A stretch of 64,000 nucleotides of DNA, taken from assembly GCA_001414485.1 (NCBI GenBank), contig LLEY01000011.1:581328-645327 (forward strand), given 5' to 3'. This DNA comes from Calycina herbarum. Taxonomy: Eukaryota; Ascomycota; Leotiomycetes; Helotiales; Pezizellaceae. The notes under the pieces are model-generated. The model had not been told where the DNA came from and made no database searches. It saw nothing but the letters and a program-made list of their open reading frames with translations. Below, in pieces: positions 1 to 11,809 of the stretch (position 1 is its first letter; each line of letters begins with the position of its first letter). A program made the translations under genes and the position numbers.

Positions 1-69
1 ACTTCTTATTTATATACTAACTCTTCGAGACTTAGTTACCTTTGTTTCGTTTATTTAAGTTTCGTTATA
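1..69 (+). repeat. 3' end of a gypsy-family LTR (fragment)
   Basis: The first 69 bases match the end of the LTR seen complete at 50745-51215 and 62376-62836. They share the block around CTTCGAGACTTAGTTACCTT and finish in a decayed CGTTACA (here CGTTATA). In the sense orientation of that LTR this is its 3' terminus, cut by the window edge. It is heavily C-to-T mutated. The rest of the element would lie outside the window. Confidence 0.75.
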
Positions 70-668
70 TACTCTTAGAACTCAGCTGATTCGTAACTCT
101 TATACCTATCTAATACTAGTATTTAATATAGACTCTTTATACGAGTAGTAGTATGTTTATCGAAGTGTTTCAGCTATTCTAGACCTGTCTTATTATTTGT
201 CTATCTATTACTTATTAGTTTAATAACCTAGTTAAGTAGAAGGCTGCTGTCTATATACTAATTTAAAAGATAGTTCTTACTCTAAACTACTAGAAATAGA
301 GAGATACTCTAGCCTTTACTATTAATATAAGTAATCGCTATAGCTTATTCCTAATTCTCTAACTAAACTGCTTTACCTCTACTACGTCGATCTATATAGG
401 TTATAACTATTATAAGATAAATCATACCTATTATAAACCTAGTTTCGTCGAAGTTATAGAAGTCGTAGTCTAAAATACTATATTTTGCTCTTATATTTTT
501 AACTAGTTAGAACTACGAGCTAATTAGCTTAGAATCTTTATATAAGGCTTTTTAGAAATTATAAACGCGATTAAAACGCGTCTTAAGAGCTGGTTATTAT
601 TATATAAATTAATATGCCTAGAGCTTGCTAACGTGTTTTCTCTCTCGCGATTCGAGTATATAATTCGC
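70..668. other. RIP-like AT-rich DNA, no gene seen
   Basis: Very AT-rich sequence with abundant TA dinucleotides, stop codons in all frames, and no recognisable domain. It is most likely an old transposon mutated by RIP. I could not assign it to a family. Confidence 0.6.
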
Positions 669-670
669 TA

Positions 671-1103
671 ACGTGTATATATAGCGGACTGGCTAAACAA
701 GCGAACCGGCTAACTGAAAACACACCTAAAATCGCGATTTTGATATTTTAATATCTCTACGAACTATTAATCAAAAGTTTTAAAATTAAAACTTTGATTT
801 CATTACTATATATATATTTAGAATTCTAAGTTTCAGACGCTATATGATTTTACTTAGCGATTCGCTTAAAAATACCCTTATAATCTTATCTTTTTTCTTC
901 TTCTTTTAATAACTTTTTAATATAAATTAGCCTCAGTCTTATATTTTATAACTTTTATATTTATATAGTAATAAAATCAAAGTTTTAATTTTGAAATTTT
1001 TATTCAACAATTCGTAAAGATATTAAAATGTCAAAATCGCGATTTTAGGTGTGTTTTCAGTTAGCTGGTTCGCTTGTTTAGCCGGTTCGCTATACATACA
1101 CGT
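671..1103. mobile_element. 433-bp MITE-like inverted-repeat element, copy A
   Basis: The element starts ACGTGTATATATAGCG and ends in its complement. It is flanked on both sides by TA (669-670 and 1104-1105), the target duplication typical of Tc1/mariner-type elements. The two arms, about 145 bp each, carry GCGAACCGGCTAA-type repeats, then a conserved block with AAAATCGCGATTTT, then an AT-rich arm. There is no coding capacity, so it would be a non-autonomous element. Copies B (13397-14295) and C (from 63672) are close relatives. The superfamily is inferred from the TA duplication only. Confidence 0.8.
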
Positions 1104-1105
1104 TA

Positions 1106-2847
1106 TATCTTCTACGCTACCTAGCCAGGGTATAAACCCTCTTAAATCTAGATTAAGTATATTCTGAACAATTACTTCCTCTTCTAGCTTAGACAATTTA
1201 ACGTTTACTAGCCGTCGCTTAGGGAGAGTAGTTCAGCTGTTTATTCTACTGTTTAGTATAGAAAAGAGCACTCTATAGAGCTTTGTAGCCTTCTGACGGC
1301 TTAGCTTTTTAGATATTCGAATAGCCTCGATAGCTAGAATGATTTTTGATTCTTATAGAATAACTGATATAATATATAGTAGAAAAAACGCGTTGTAAAG
1401 GAAGGGGGTTGGAAATTCGCTAAAATTGATCCGGTTCCTAATATAATCCGGGTTCTGATAAACCACGTTATAGTCTTTACAAGTGTATTATACTAACTTA
1501 TATAGAGAGTAGGAAGGGGTTTTAGAGATAGCTAGAGAGTTGTAGCTATTATAGCTATAGTTAAGGTTTTTTGCTATTCTTACGTATAGGTATTTTATAT
1601 AATAAGTAGAACCAAACCAAACCAAACATTTCAAGCTTAAATCGCAACTGACTGTAGGTGATCTTAAGGTCTTTATTTAATACCTTAAGTTTCTTCGGCG
1701 TCGTAGACATAGATGCACTCACAAGCAGTCCTCGGTGATCGTGACTCTTAAAGAGGTGCTGACTTTATTCTGGTCTTTCTCCTCTAAAACTAAGCGATTT
1801 TTGGACTTTCTCTTCTTTTGTTGCCCATCGCACTTTTTCGCAAAACATTGCCCCAACTGTTCGCGGCAACGGCAATAACATTGGGCCTGCAGCTGGATAT
1901 CTTGCCAAGCACATATTTAGACACCGAGTCGCTGATGCAGAATGAATCAACAACTCTTTATACTTCGCTCTGTATTTTTTAAATATTTTTCCTATTACGT
2001 TATGTCGAGCTATACGTTGGTGTGGATGTTAAGAGGCCTAAATCCTCCCGCTTGTTGCCGAAGAATTCTGAGATGGTTCATCAGGGGCATTGGTTTTCAT
2101 TCTCACATTTTCAAAGTACGGGATTCGTTCAGACGATGATCAAAGGTCTATTGTCCATTCTCGAGCCAATTTGTCACCCGTTAAATCTCCTTTTCCTTTT
2201 CCAACAAAAGACACATTATTCTCTCTCCATGTTCAATATTTGTAGCAGCTGTACAAATTACCCTGTCTGTAATTTCAATCATTTGATAGCGAAGAGCGAT
2301 CTTCACCAAATCGGCATTGCATGAAATTACTATTCATCGTAGTGCTCCTTCGGCGAGTTGTGCTTTTATTTGGAACAACAACGAAGGTGTTCAGAACCTT
2401 TTCCAAGGCCTAAAAATACCTCGCAACTGCTCCTATCGGATCTCCAATACTTTCTTTTCCATCCGTCGGCGAAGCATTTATACTTCTGCTGAACCGATGA
2501 ATAACTACCTCAATTTACTCGCAGATTTGTTGCCAGCGCCTTGTTTATTGTTCTTCTCTTCCTTTTTCCCTTCTTTCTGCTTCACAGGTTGCAATTGGCT
2601 GGAGTCTCATGCAGGTGCCACCAAAACTGGCCTGACAGGGGCCAGGCTGCATCACGGCTTATTCTAGGCACCTCGTAAGGCTGTGTGAGCTCTACATCAA
2701 TATATCGAGACAGCATCCTATTCTCACAAATTCATGTTTTGGCTCAGACCGAGACCGTTGTACGTTGTTGTACTCAGCCATCCCATGTCCACTTTAGATC
2801 CCTCTGTGATTTGCAGGGACGTTTGACAGAAGACAAGGGCTGCCGTG
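1106..2847. other. Island edge and 5' flank of the NLR gene
   Basis: AT-rich RIPed sequence runs to about 1650 and then changes abruptly to normal composition. Several short open frames occur between 1765 and 2667, but none shows a recognisable domain or a convincing start-splice structure. A stretch at about 1800-1940 reads on the plus strand as a 50-residue open frame with no good start and could be a gene remnant. The last 150-200 bases are the likely promoter and 5' UTR of the downstream gene. Confidence 0.4.
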
Positions 2848-5800
2848 ATGGCATCATCAAGTGATCTCACTCTGGCTCACGATACTCAGTATGCTTCTTC
2901 GTTTTCATTTTCCATCGGATACTACTTCATATTCTATTTCTTTCGTTTACTTCTAGCGGAAGGAACCTAGAACCACCATACTGACTTTTAGAACCCTGGA
3001 TTTATGGGGAAAGGCCTTGGAGAAGTTGAAGGTTTGTCACTATCTCGAGATAAGCGGACAATCGTACTTAAGTGCTGATTCTACTTTAGGAGGATGATCG
3101 AGCTCTAATCGTCTTGCATAAAAATCGCCTTGAGATCCTGGGTGATGTCTTATCATTAGTGCGACAAAAGGAACTAGCTTGTCAGAAAAAGAGATTGAAA
3201 TGGAAGAATAGTAAAGGAGAAACTATCATTATCCGGGATGTCTTGCAGAAAATTATGGTTTGGGTTGAGAAAATCAAAGGTTGGTTTGGACGGTTTCCCT
3301 AGACAATAACTAACTTCACTAGGAATTGGTGACAATATAGTCCAGTATGACCCGGGCCATACCGCTTTACCATGGGCGGCCGCACGTTTTATTCTCCAGG
3401 TTTGGCAGCTTATCACTTCCCCTTCAATAAATTCTGACGAAATTCAGGCAACAATCAATGACATCCAAACGAATGGAGCCATGCTTGAAGGTCTCGAGCT
3501 TGTCTTCAATTTAATAGCAAAGTTTGAAGTGGTAGAACGGCTTTACCTCCCAAGCCAGACTATTCTTCACTCCCGGCTTACCGAATCCATAATCACGTTA
3601 TATGTCTCTATTTTGGAGTTTCTGGTACGAGCAGGGTTATATTTCGAGCAAAAATCAAGTCTAAGAATCGTCAAAAGCATCTTTCAACTCGAGGAGATAA
3701 CGACAAAGTATATCACGGATATCAAAAACAAAGCAAATGATGTGGAGGGATATGTGCGGCTCATCACAGGCGAGACTATCAACAACACTGAAAGCAGACT
3801 TGGCCGAATTGAGGGGAACCTAGCGAGGCTAGACTTGACCTTACAGACACTCAATATTGCTGACAATCGATTCGAAAGACTGTCAGATTCTACAGACGAG
3901 GAATATCGAAATTTGCAAAAGACCTGGGAAGAATTACATGAACCAATTACTCGAATTGCAAATCATCTTTCGGACATGGACGATAAGCTAGATAGAACGG
4001 ATCGAATTCAGGTTTTCGACTGGTTGTCTCAAGTGCCGTATACCAGCCACCATCGCAGCAAAGCTAAGATTCTACTGCCTGGCTCTGGAGAATGGCTTCT
4101 CCAAAAACCAGAATTCTCTCAGTGGTTGAACGCCAGTACCTCTTCCATCTTATGGCTACACGGTATTCCAGGTTCTGGGAAAAGCATGTTGGTGGCACGA
4201 GTAATCGAGTACCTGAAAAGTCGTACCTCAGGGAGTCCAGATAATACTTCTCTGGCATTCTTCTATTGCACACGTAACGCCAACGAACCAGAGAGAGCAA
4301 GTCCGTTGGAGATTCTCCGGAGCGTCATAGAACAATTATCGTGTTCTGCGGAAGACTCGCCAATTAGATTACCTGTCGTAGAGGCATATTTGGAACGGAA
4401 AAAGGAAGCTAGAGGCCGGAGACCCGAGAAACTCGATCTCGAGGATTGCATCCCGATCATCCTCGAACTTCTCCAGGACAACCCAGCAACAATTATCCTA
4501 GACGGTCTAGATGAATGCGACCCTACTCTTCGACAACAACTTCTGGATGCTCTAGGCGTAATTATCCGGATGTCAGGCAATGTGGTCAAAGTCTTTGTGA
4601 GCAGTAGAGACGACCATGACTTGGTCCATCGCTTGTCTCAAACGCCGAATTTATACATCCAAGCGTCTGACAACATGGAAGACATCCGTAATTTCGTTGT
4701 TTCCGGCGTGAACGATGCAATTTACAAAGACAGAATTCTATGTGGGAAAGTTTCTGACAATCTAAAAGAAGCCATTATCAGCACGTTGATATCTCAATCC
4801 AATGGGATGTTTCGGTTAGTCAGTTTACATATCGACAGTCTCTGCAACCCAGACCGAATCAAGACGAAAGCGAATGTGCTGGAATCACTAAAAACTTTGC
4901 CTGCAGATTTGAAAGACTCATATGATGCCATTCTCGAACGCATACAGCATTCCCAAGCGCCAAATCCAGTGATAGCGGAGCGGACGTTGAAGTGGTTACT
5001 GTGTGCAAGAGAGCCACTCCCATCTAACAGCTTTCTTATCACCATCCACTCGAATTTCGACAAAAACAACATTCTCCATTTATCAGAAATATTAAGCATT
5101 TGTTGCAACTTGGTTATCTACGATTCCGAGACAGATCAATTTCGCTTTGCGCACTTGTCAGTACGAGAACATCTCCAAGCACTTGAAGCCTACTCAATAA
5201 GTGCATCGAATGCACTTGCGGCGGAAAGGTGTCTATCTTGGCTCTTCACAGCTGGGGAGATGGTGGGAGATAAGCATATCACCTGGGGGAACATGAAAAA
5301 CCCCGCCTGCAACTATTTTCCTATGTCAGATATATTTGGGGTATGGCATCATGCTGATACTCATTGGGCAGAATATGCTCACCTGGCTGGCAAATTCAGA
5401 GAACAAGGCCAACTGAAAAAGCTTCTAGAGGACTTTCTCTTATTTAAATCCCCAGACTTTCAACGTGAAAGCCTCATATTTTATGAATGGGTCTCACGGA
5501 CATCCCAAGATTATTGGACTCGACATTCCGGCAGCCAACTCAACTCGAGGTTCTCAGAGCAGGATTCCGTTATAATGCTCTATTTTAAGCATATGAATTC
5601 GAGTTACAACTATCCGATGCTAGTAGCTTGTACTTTCGATCTTCCCGAGATCGTTTCTGCTCTGCTCGGTGTCCAGCCTTGGGGCCCTGAGTGTGGGCAA
5701 GCTGCCGTGGCCTACGGCAGCAATGAGAGCCTCCAAATTTTACTCAGTGCACTTGGAAAGCAAAGATCTAATGTCCACCTATCAAAATTGGTAATCCAAG

Positions 5801-6369
5801 CTGCAGTTCTAGGAAATATCGAACATCAAGAAAGCATCATGGCCAAGATGGAGAACGGCGCATTTACGTCCGAATACCTCTACGAAGTCATACGACAAGT
5901 CTCTTTACACCGACTACCACTGGAAGAAGCATCGCTCGAACTCCTCTTCAAAAACAACCCCAACCTCCAGATTACAGAAGAAATTCTCAAACTGGCCTTC
6001 GAGAGCTTCAACTACTGGCACGAGCGCAAAACCGCCCAGTCAACAGTACAAAAACTCCTGCGCGTACCAACCCTAGAACTCCGACAGGTCTTACAAATCT
6101 CCTCTATGATCGAAAAAACCATCGACAACGACCTCATGAGTAAAGAAAGAGGAGAGTACTATCTTCATTTGCTTTTGAAGATGAATGCGAGACTTACGGA
6201 GGGGGCTGTGAGGGTACTGTTGGAAAGGTGTCATGTGGAGATGGTGAGTTTGGTGTTAAGGTATCAGAGTATTGAGGTTGAGGATTCGGTTATTGCTGCT
6301 GCTGCGAGGAATGTTGGGGATGGGCAGAAAATTATGGAGGTTTTGTTGGAGAAGGAGTTGGAGGATTAG
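2848..6369 (+). CDS. Fungal NLR-like STAND protein (NACHT_N + P-loop NTPase)
   Basis: Signal-transduction NTPase of the fungal NLR type. This class is linked to non-self recognition and heterokaryon incompatibility; the role here is inferred. Four exons fit one frame of 1105 residues: 2848-2888, 2992-3031, 3090-3279, 3323-6369. Exons 3-4 join to give the N-terminal hallmark VQYDPGHTALPWA (about residues 97-109) of the NACHT_N domain, followed by a helical linker. The NTPase has Walker A GIPGSGKS (residues 371-378, Lys377) and Walker B ILDGLDEC (about 482-489), so the nucleotide site looks intact. The C-terminal half lacks WD40 or clear ankyrin arrays but ends in degenerate helical repeats (AAAARN...GQKIMEVLLEK). 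No stop or frameshift is seen. It lies between two AT-rich islands but is not RIPed. The 43-bp third intron is short. The start is the first ATG that splices in frame. Confidence 0.85.
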
Positions 6370-6859
6370 GAGATGATATTGGCTATAGCTGATAGTTGAT
6401 TTTCTTGAATAGGGTAGGTGATATAAGAGAAACAGGCTGTCTTCTGAGGAAACCCTCCTATACTGAAAAGAAGAGTATATAACGTGTTCCATAGCTAGAA
6501 ATATCGCTCGGGAAGATTTGAGATAAATATTATTAATCTATTTCTTATAGAAAATAAATTTATAATAAATATAAAAGTCTATTTAATAATACTTAATAAC
6601 TATTAGTATCTACTTAGGCCAGCAAAGTCGAACTCTCAGCCTGTACGAAGCGCTGCCTACGAACCTTCGGTCATATTATCGGAGAGCTGATGAGAGTCGC
6701 ACAAGAGGAGGAAAGGGGTTGTCGTCGTCGTCGTGGTGCGACCGTAGGAAAGCAGAGTTTTCACGACAGCGACAACAACAACAAAACCGACACGAAGACC
6801 TTATCTACAATCACTACACCACCCCTCGAGCCATATCCAAACGAAGCATTATAAGAAGA
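6370..6859. other. 3' flank of the NLR gene, then relic sequence
   Basis: The 3' UTR fades into AT-rich DNA by about 6490. From about 6610 composition returns to normal and frames carry Arg/Gln-rich coding-like sequence. This is the left half of the relic split by the copia insertion. The last five bases, GAAGA (6855-6859), are the left target-site duplication. Confidence 0.55.
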
Positions 6860-7067
6860 TGTTGAAATGCTGCACTTCAGAGGACAAGAGTAAAAGACTT
6901 AAATTCCATACCATGCTCTACAAGAGCAGAAGGCACATTTATATACAACTTTGCAATAGTAATTGCCGCATCTATTTACCGGAAAACTCTTCCTCGGCAT
7001 GCTCGACGGGTATACCGATATCTCCTTAAGTGGCTTGATATAACAGATATCACCGTACCTATTAACA
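6860..7067 (-). repeat. Copia LTR (3' LTR in element sense)
   Basis: 208-bp direct repeat of 11602-11809. It differs at two positions, where this copy has T and the other has C. It lies downstream of RNase H in element orientation, so it is the 3' LTR. Confidence 0.95.
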
Positions 7068-7479
7068 GCCCCCTTACGGTTATATCTAATAACAGCTACT
7101 CTGTAAAAACCATATAAGTAAAAAGCAGTTTTTGTGTAGCTCCTAGGAAAAGCCCAGCTGGCATAAAAACCTAGGCGTAAGCCTTTTGTCCTTTATCCCT
7201 CCTATAGCATTCCTTTTACGTATGTCTTGAATACTAATAGTTATAGAGGTTTCGTAAGTGCGTTAGCAAGCATATGTGCCGTAGGGCAGTAATCGACTAT
7301 GATCTTATTATACGTAACAAGCTGCCGTACATAGTGGAATTAAACATCAATATGCTTGCTTCGGGTATGGTTCTCTAGGTTCTCAGCAAGCGTAATCGCT
7401 GACTGATTATCGCAGAGAAGGGGGACCGTAAAGTCGTCCTTCAAGTACTGCGAATAGCTAATATCTCTCAGTAGCCTAC

Positions 7480-8290
7480 TATACCAGACAGCCTGCTTGC
7501 TTGTCTAGCAAAGTGCTACATACTCTGCCTCGGTAGTCGATGTAGAGATTGACCGCTGCTTCTTCGACGTCTAAGCAATAGATCCTCTATAGAGCTTGAA
7601 TATATACCTATAAGTCGACAGTCGGTCAGCTAGGTCGCCAGCATAGTCTGAGTTAGAATACCCCTTAAGGGCCTGTAGTCGTTCCGAGTTGCCATAGCGA
7701 ATAGCATAGCCGGGTGTACCTTTCAAGTAGCGCAAGATCTGTAATATACAATTCTAATGCCGTATAGTAGGGTCCGAGCAGTACTGCGTAAGTCGGCAAA
7801 CAGCAAAGGTAATATCTGGCCGCGTGCCTCTCTATAAATACATTAGACTTCCAATAGCTCTTTAGTATAGGGCAATATCAGCTCGGGGTTCATTTTGCTT
7901 AGCTTTCCTAAGAGTCTATATTCCACCCGCAGGGGTAGGATCTACCTGATCGCTGCCCCCTAAATACTTATTAACCAGCTTAAGCAAGTAGCTTTTCTAG
8001 CTAATAGTCAGCGTCTACGACGCTCGATCCCGTATAACCTTAAGACTAAGAAACGTGCTAATCTCCCTTATATCTTTAAGCTTATATAGTTTTCCGAATC
8101 CCTCTTTAAACGAGTTAACCTTGTCTAAAGAGCGCCCTAGTATAATTATATCATTAATATAGAGGCTAATAATTAAGCTCTTATCTCTATTAATAAACAC
8201 GCTTAGATCGCTAAAAGAGGGCTTTAATCCAAACTTAGCTAGTCTATTACAAGCTTTAATATACCACTCTCTTCTAGACTACTTCAGGCC
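7480..8290 (-). pseudogene. Copia reverse transcriptase/RNase H region, broken
   Basis: The minus-strand frame 8200-8015 holds the RT palm with YIND instead of YVDD, followed by a KDI(G)EISTFLSLKVIRDR-like stretch. Near 7500 an RNase H segment (TSTTEAEYVALC) is cut by a TAG where Trp is usual. Both changes are of the C:G to T:A type. Confidence 0.8.
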
Positions 8291-10288
8291 GTACAAGGCC
8301 TTCCGCACCTTAAGTACAACGCTAGGGGGTAATAAGAGTCCTTAAACCTCCCGTATATAAACCTCTACGTGTAACTCTACTCGTAGATACGCTGTATCTA
8401 CGTTAACTTAGTAAATTTCAAGGTCTTCCATATACCCTACAGCTAACAAAGCCCTAATAGACTCATAGCGGATAGTGGGCGAGAACGTCTTAAGAAAGTT
8501 ATTACCTGGTCTCTGACTATATCCCTAAGCTACTAGTCTAGCCTTAAAGCGGTCTATCAACCCTGTTAGGGTATACTTTATAGTAAAGACCCACTTTATA
8601 CCAACTGTAGCCTTCGTAGGGGGGAGCTCAGTATACTCCCAGGTCCTAAGAACCTAGAGCTTGACTAATTTATCAGTAATAGTATCTTTCTATTGCTAAG
8701 CGTACTAAGGGTCGCTAACCGCCTTATCGTACGACTTTAGAAGAAGTATTCTATAGGCATCAGCACTTAAGGCTGTATCTTCGTCAAAGAACCTCCGGGG
8801 CCTACGTTCGCGGAGCCCACGGCCCATCGGAGCCTTATAGCTAGGTTTACTGTCTATATGCTAATCAGACGTGCGGGTCTTTCTCCTATAACTAGCGATT
8901 CTGTCTACACGTTTAGAAGACGTGCGAGTCTCTCTCCTACGACTTGCTATTCCGTCTACACGTTTATATAACGTGCGGGTCTTTCTCCTACGACTAGCAG
9001 TAGTTCGGGCACCCTTAGGTAACCTAGGCACTTTAACTAGCCTGTTCAATGGTTCGAGTACTCTAAGCAACCCAGGCGCTTCTACTGGCCTCTCTTCCTC
9101 GGGTTCTTTCTCGCTAAAGTCCTCTAACTCGCTAATAAACCCGTAGACAGGAGTCTCATTACCCCACTTCTACTTCAAACGTTGATTAACTAGGAATCGA
9201 GGTCTTGTTGACATAATAATACGCCGGCTCGTAGGGTCGTACAATCTATACTGCTATGAAGTCTCTATATAGCCTATAAGGCACATCTTTCGCAAGACTA
9301 GCTTAAGCTTATATCGGTGCTAGTTAGAGAGCCGGTAGAAAGCAACACAGCCCTATAGCTTTAAGTGCTATATCCCTAGCCTCTTCCTTATAAATGCTTC
9401 TTCAGGTGTAATTCTGCCTAGCTCTATAGGTGTACGGTTCCTAATATAACATACAGCTTTTACAGCTTCGCCCTAAAACTTGTACGGTAATTAAGCGTTA
9501 ATAAGCATTACTCTTATAAGTGAAATAAGTATACAGTTCAGCCTTTTAGAGACACTATTCTGCTCTAGTATATATAGCGTAGTCTACTCAATCTTAACTC
9601 TATACTAGCTTAATAGCTTATCCTCAATTGCCTTAAACTCCTTAGTATTATTAAGCCTAAGAACCTTTAGCTTATGCCCTATCTATAACTCTACTTCCTT
9701 CTTCTATTTAAGTATAACTTCTCTGAAGTCTATTCTTTACTTAGTTAGGAAGACCTAGGACTTCCTTGTTGCCTAGTCTATAAGAGTATAAATATAGCGT
9801 TCCCTAGCTATAGTAGGAATGCTATATAGACCTCAGAAGTCGGAAAACACTCTCTTAAGAAGTTTATCTACTTTCTCTGGCGCTTAGCGGTTAATAACTC
9901 GTAGCTGTTTTGCTATAATATATAGCTCGTAGAAGTCTGAGTTATAACCCCTTAGAATTAATATTAGTGCTTCTAGGTCAGAGACTATACTATACAGCCC
10001 CCTAAGTCCCTGTATACCGATATAGCTAAAATTCCTATGCTAAAGGTCAAGGTCAGGATCTCTTTTAGTTACAGCTATAGTAGCTTCTGTAGCAACAGAG
10101 TCTAGTATATATTACAAGCTAATTCGGCTTACATTCGTAATAACAAAACCATCCTTTATAAGAGTCATAGCGTGCTTGCTTATACTGTCGGTTGTCTATA
10201 TAAGAATGCCCTTGTCTTATAGCTGAGGGACTGATATTAGGCTGCTAGCCAGCTTAGGCACGTATAGTACGTCCGTAAGAGTAAGCGT

Positions 10289-11527
10289 TTAAGTCTGTAG
10301 CTTATCTATAAAGACCTGGATACTGACATTCTTAATTCCTGTTCTGTATATTAAGCCGCCACTTGCAGTCTTAACTACTCTTGGTACTTTAAGCTCTAAA
10401 AACTCAGTAAATACGTCTCTGGCGTAAGTTATATAGCGTGTAGCCCCTGAGTTAATTACCCAGGCTACTTGGCTCTTATTAAAACGTCTTATAAGTGCTC
10501 CCCAGCAGGCGTCTGTTGGGACGTCTTCTGACAGATCTGTAGCTAGCATGACTTCTTCGTCCTATACTGGCTGGTACTGTGGTTGCTATTCTGGCGTTGG
10601 TAAAGAGCCTGTAGATGCACTCTTTGCTCGCTTAGTAAAAGCTTTCCCTTTAATTATCTGAATCTAGATAGGACACTTAGTCTTAAAATGCCCTTCTTCT
10701 TCACAGCAATAGTAAGTGCCTTTGCGCTTCTTGCCCTTCTGCTCATTCTGGCCTCTTTGACCTCCATTGACAGGCCTCTTAGTGCCCTGTGTATTTCTCT
10801 GATGCTGCTGAGGTCGGTTACTGGCCGCAAGGGCTATCTCATCTAGGCCCTGGTTTCTAGATTTTAAGCGTTGTTCTGTCTCTTTTAGACTTATAACTGT
10901 AGAGTTAAAGTCTAGAGTAGACAGCTTGTCTTTAAGGATTTCAATACGCGTATCATAGTTACTTCCTAGCTTCCGGACAGCTCAGAGAAGTGTACTAATC
11001 TTAGACTTTTCTATAAGTGCTTTGTCTACATCTGTAACAAAGATAAAGGCCTGTAGGTCACGTAGGTCGGTGGATATTAAGTCGATTGTGGCTCTAGCCT
11101 TCAGCTCGTATCTATAGAACTGACTTGTATACGTGGTAAGTAATATATCGTTAGATGGGCGGCAGTCCTTACGCAAGGCCTCCCATTGCTCCTGTGCAGT
11201 CTAAAAGTCAATAATCTTGTTTTTCATCGTAAGCGAGCAATAGCCTATAATGCAGGTCCTCGCCTTGGCGTTCTTACGTCTCCATGCCTCCTAAGGTGAC
11301 AATACTCCAGTATCAGTCTCAATACTGGCTTACTGAGAAGGACCTCCTGCTCTCGTTGAGATTCGTGGCACAGGGGTTATAATGCTGGCCGGTTTTAGTT
11401 CGTCACCAAGGACAAGGTCAAGAAGGCCTCTAGCTTCTAAGAAAGAGCGTACTTCTTTAGCCCATATTCGATAGTTGAGGGGGCTAGTAAGCTTTAGGAT
11501 TTTTAGCGATTTGTCGTCGTACGACAT
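10289..11527 (-). pseudogene. Copia gag-protease region, broken
   Basis: The minus-strand frame from 11527 has a gag-like start (MSYDDKSLKILKLTSPLNYR). A second gag piece lies at 10982-11176, a CCHC-like knuckle near 10700, and the retroviral-type aspartic protease motif NSGAT near 10440 with the normal Asp replaced by Asn. The pieces lie in separate frames between stops. It is non-functional as read. Confidence 0.8.
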
Positions 11528-11590
11528 GCTAACTAATAGGATATGCAGGCTTAAGGCTTGTTGTGATTGGTCGAAGCGATAGAGCTTCCA

Positions 11591-11601
11591 GGCTCATAAC
11601 C
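11591..11601 (-). promoter_or_regulatory. Copia primer-binding site matching the initiator tRNA-Met anticodon arm
   Basis: The plus strand reads GGCTCATAACC and directly abuts the 5' LTR, so the minus-strand (genomic RNA) site is its complement. GGCTCATAACC is the anticodon-loop region of eukaryotic initiator tRNA-Met and contains the CAT anticodon. Drosophila copia and yeast Ty5 are known to prime from this internal region using a half-tRNA. The match and position are seen; use of a half-tRNA is inferred from those families. Confidence 0.85.
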
Positions 11602-11809
11602 TGTTGAAATGCTGCACTTCAGAGGACAAGAGTAAAAGACTTAAATTCCATACCATGCTCTACAAGAGCAGAAGGCACATTTATATACAACTTTGCAATA
11701 GCAATTGCCGCATCTATTTACCGGAAAACTCTTCCTCGGCATGCCCGACGGGTATACCGATATCTCCTTAAGTGGCTTGATATAACAGATATCACCGTAC
11801 CTATTAACA
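11602..11809 (-). repeat. Copia LTR (5' LTR in element sense)
   Basis: 208-bp direct repeat of 6860-7067. It is the 5' LTR because gag begins just inside it on the minus strand. The adjoining 11 bases (11591-11601) form the primer-binding site. Confidence 0.95.

Larger units (their letters stand above)
6860..11809 (-). mobile_element. Complete Ty1/copia LTR retrotransposon, RIP-damaged
   Basis: 4950-bp element with two 208-bp LTRs that start TGTTGAAATG and end CTATTAACA, flanked by the 5-bp duplication GAAGA (6855-6859 and 11810-11814). Coding is on the minus strand in the copia order: gag from 11527, a zinc knuckle near 10700 with its first Cys changed to Tyr, a protease motif NSGATRYIT near 10440, integrase, RT near 8015-8200, then RNase H near 7500 (STTEAEYVALC followed by a stop where Trp is expected). 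The RT catalytic YVDD reads YIND. Stops and D-to-N changes fit RIP, so the copy should be inactive. The LTRs show only two differences, so insertion was recent relative to the gypsy elements. Confidence 0.93.

Noticed and set aside
8861..9146. Arg/Thr-rich frames on both strands in the copia interior
   Set aside because: They are overlapping readings of a short tandem duplication (an ACGTGCGGGTCT-type unit) in the mutated integrase-RT spacer.
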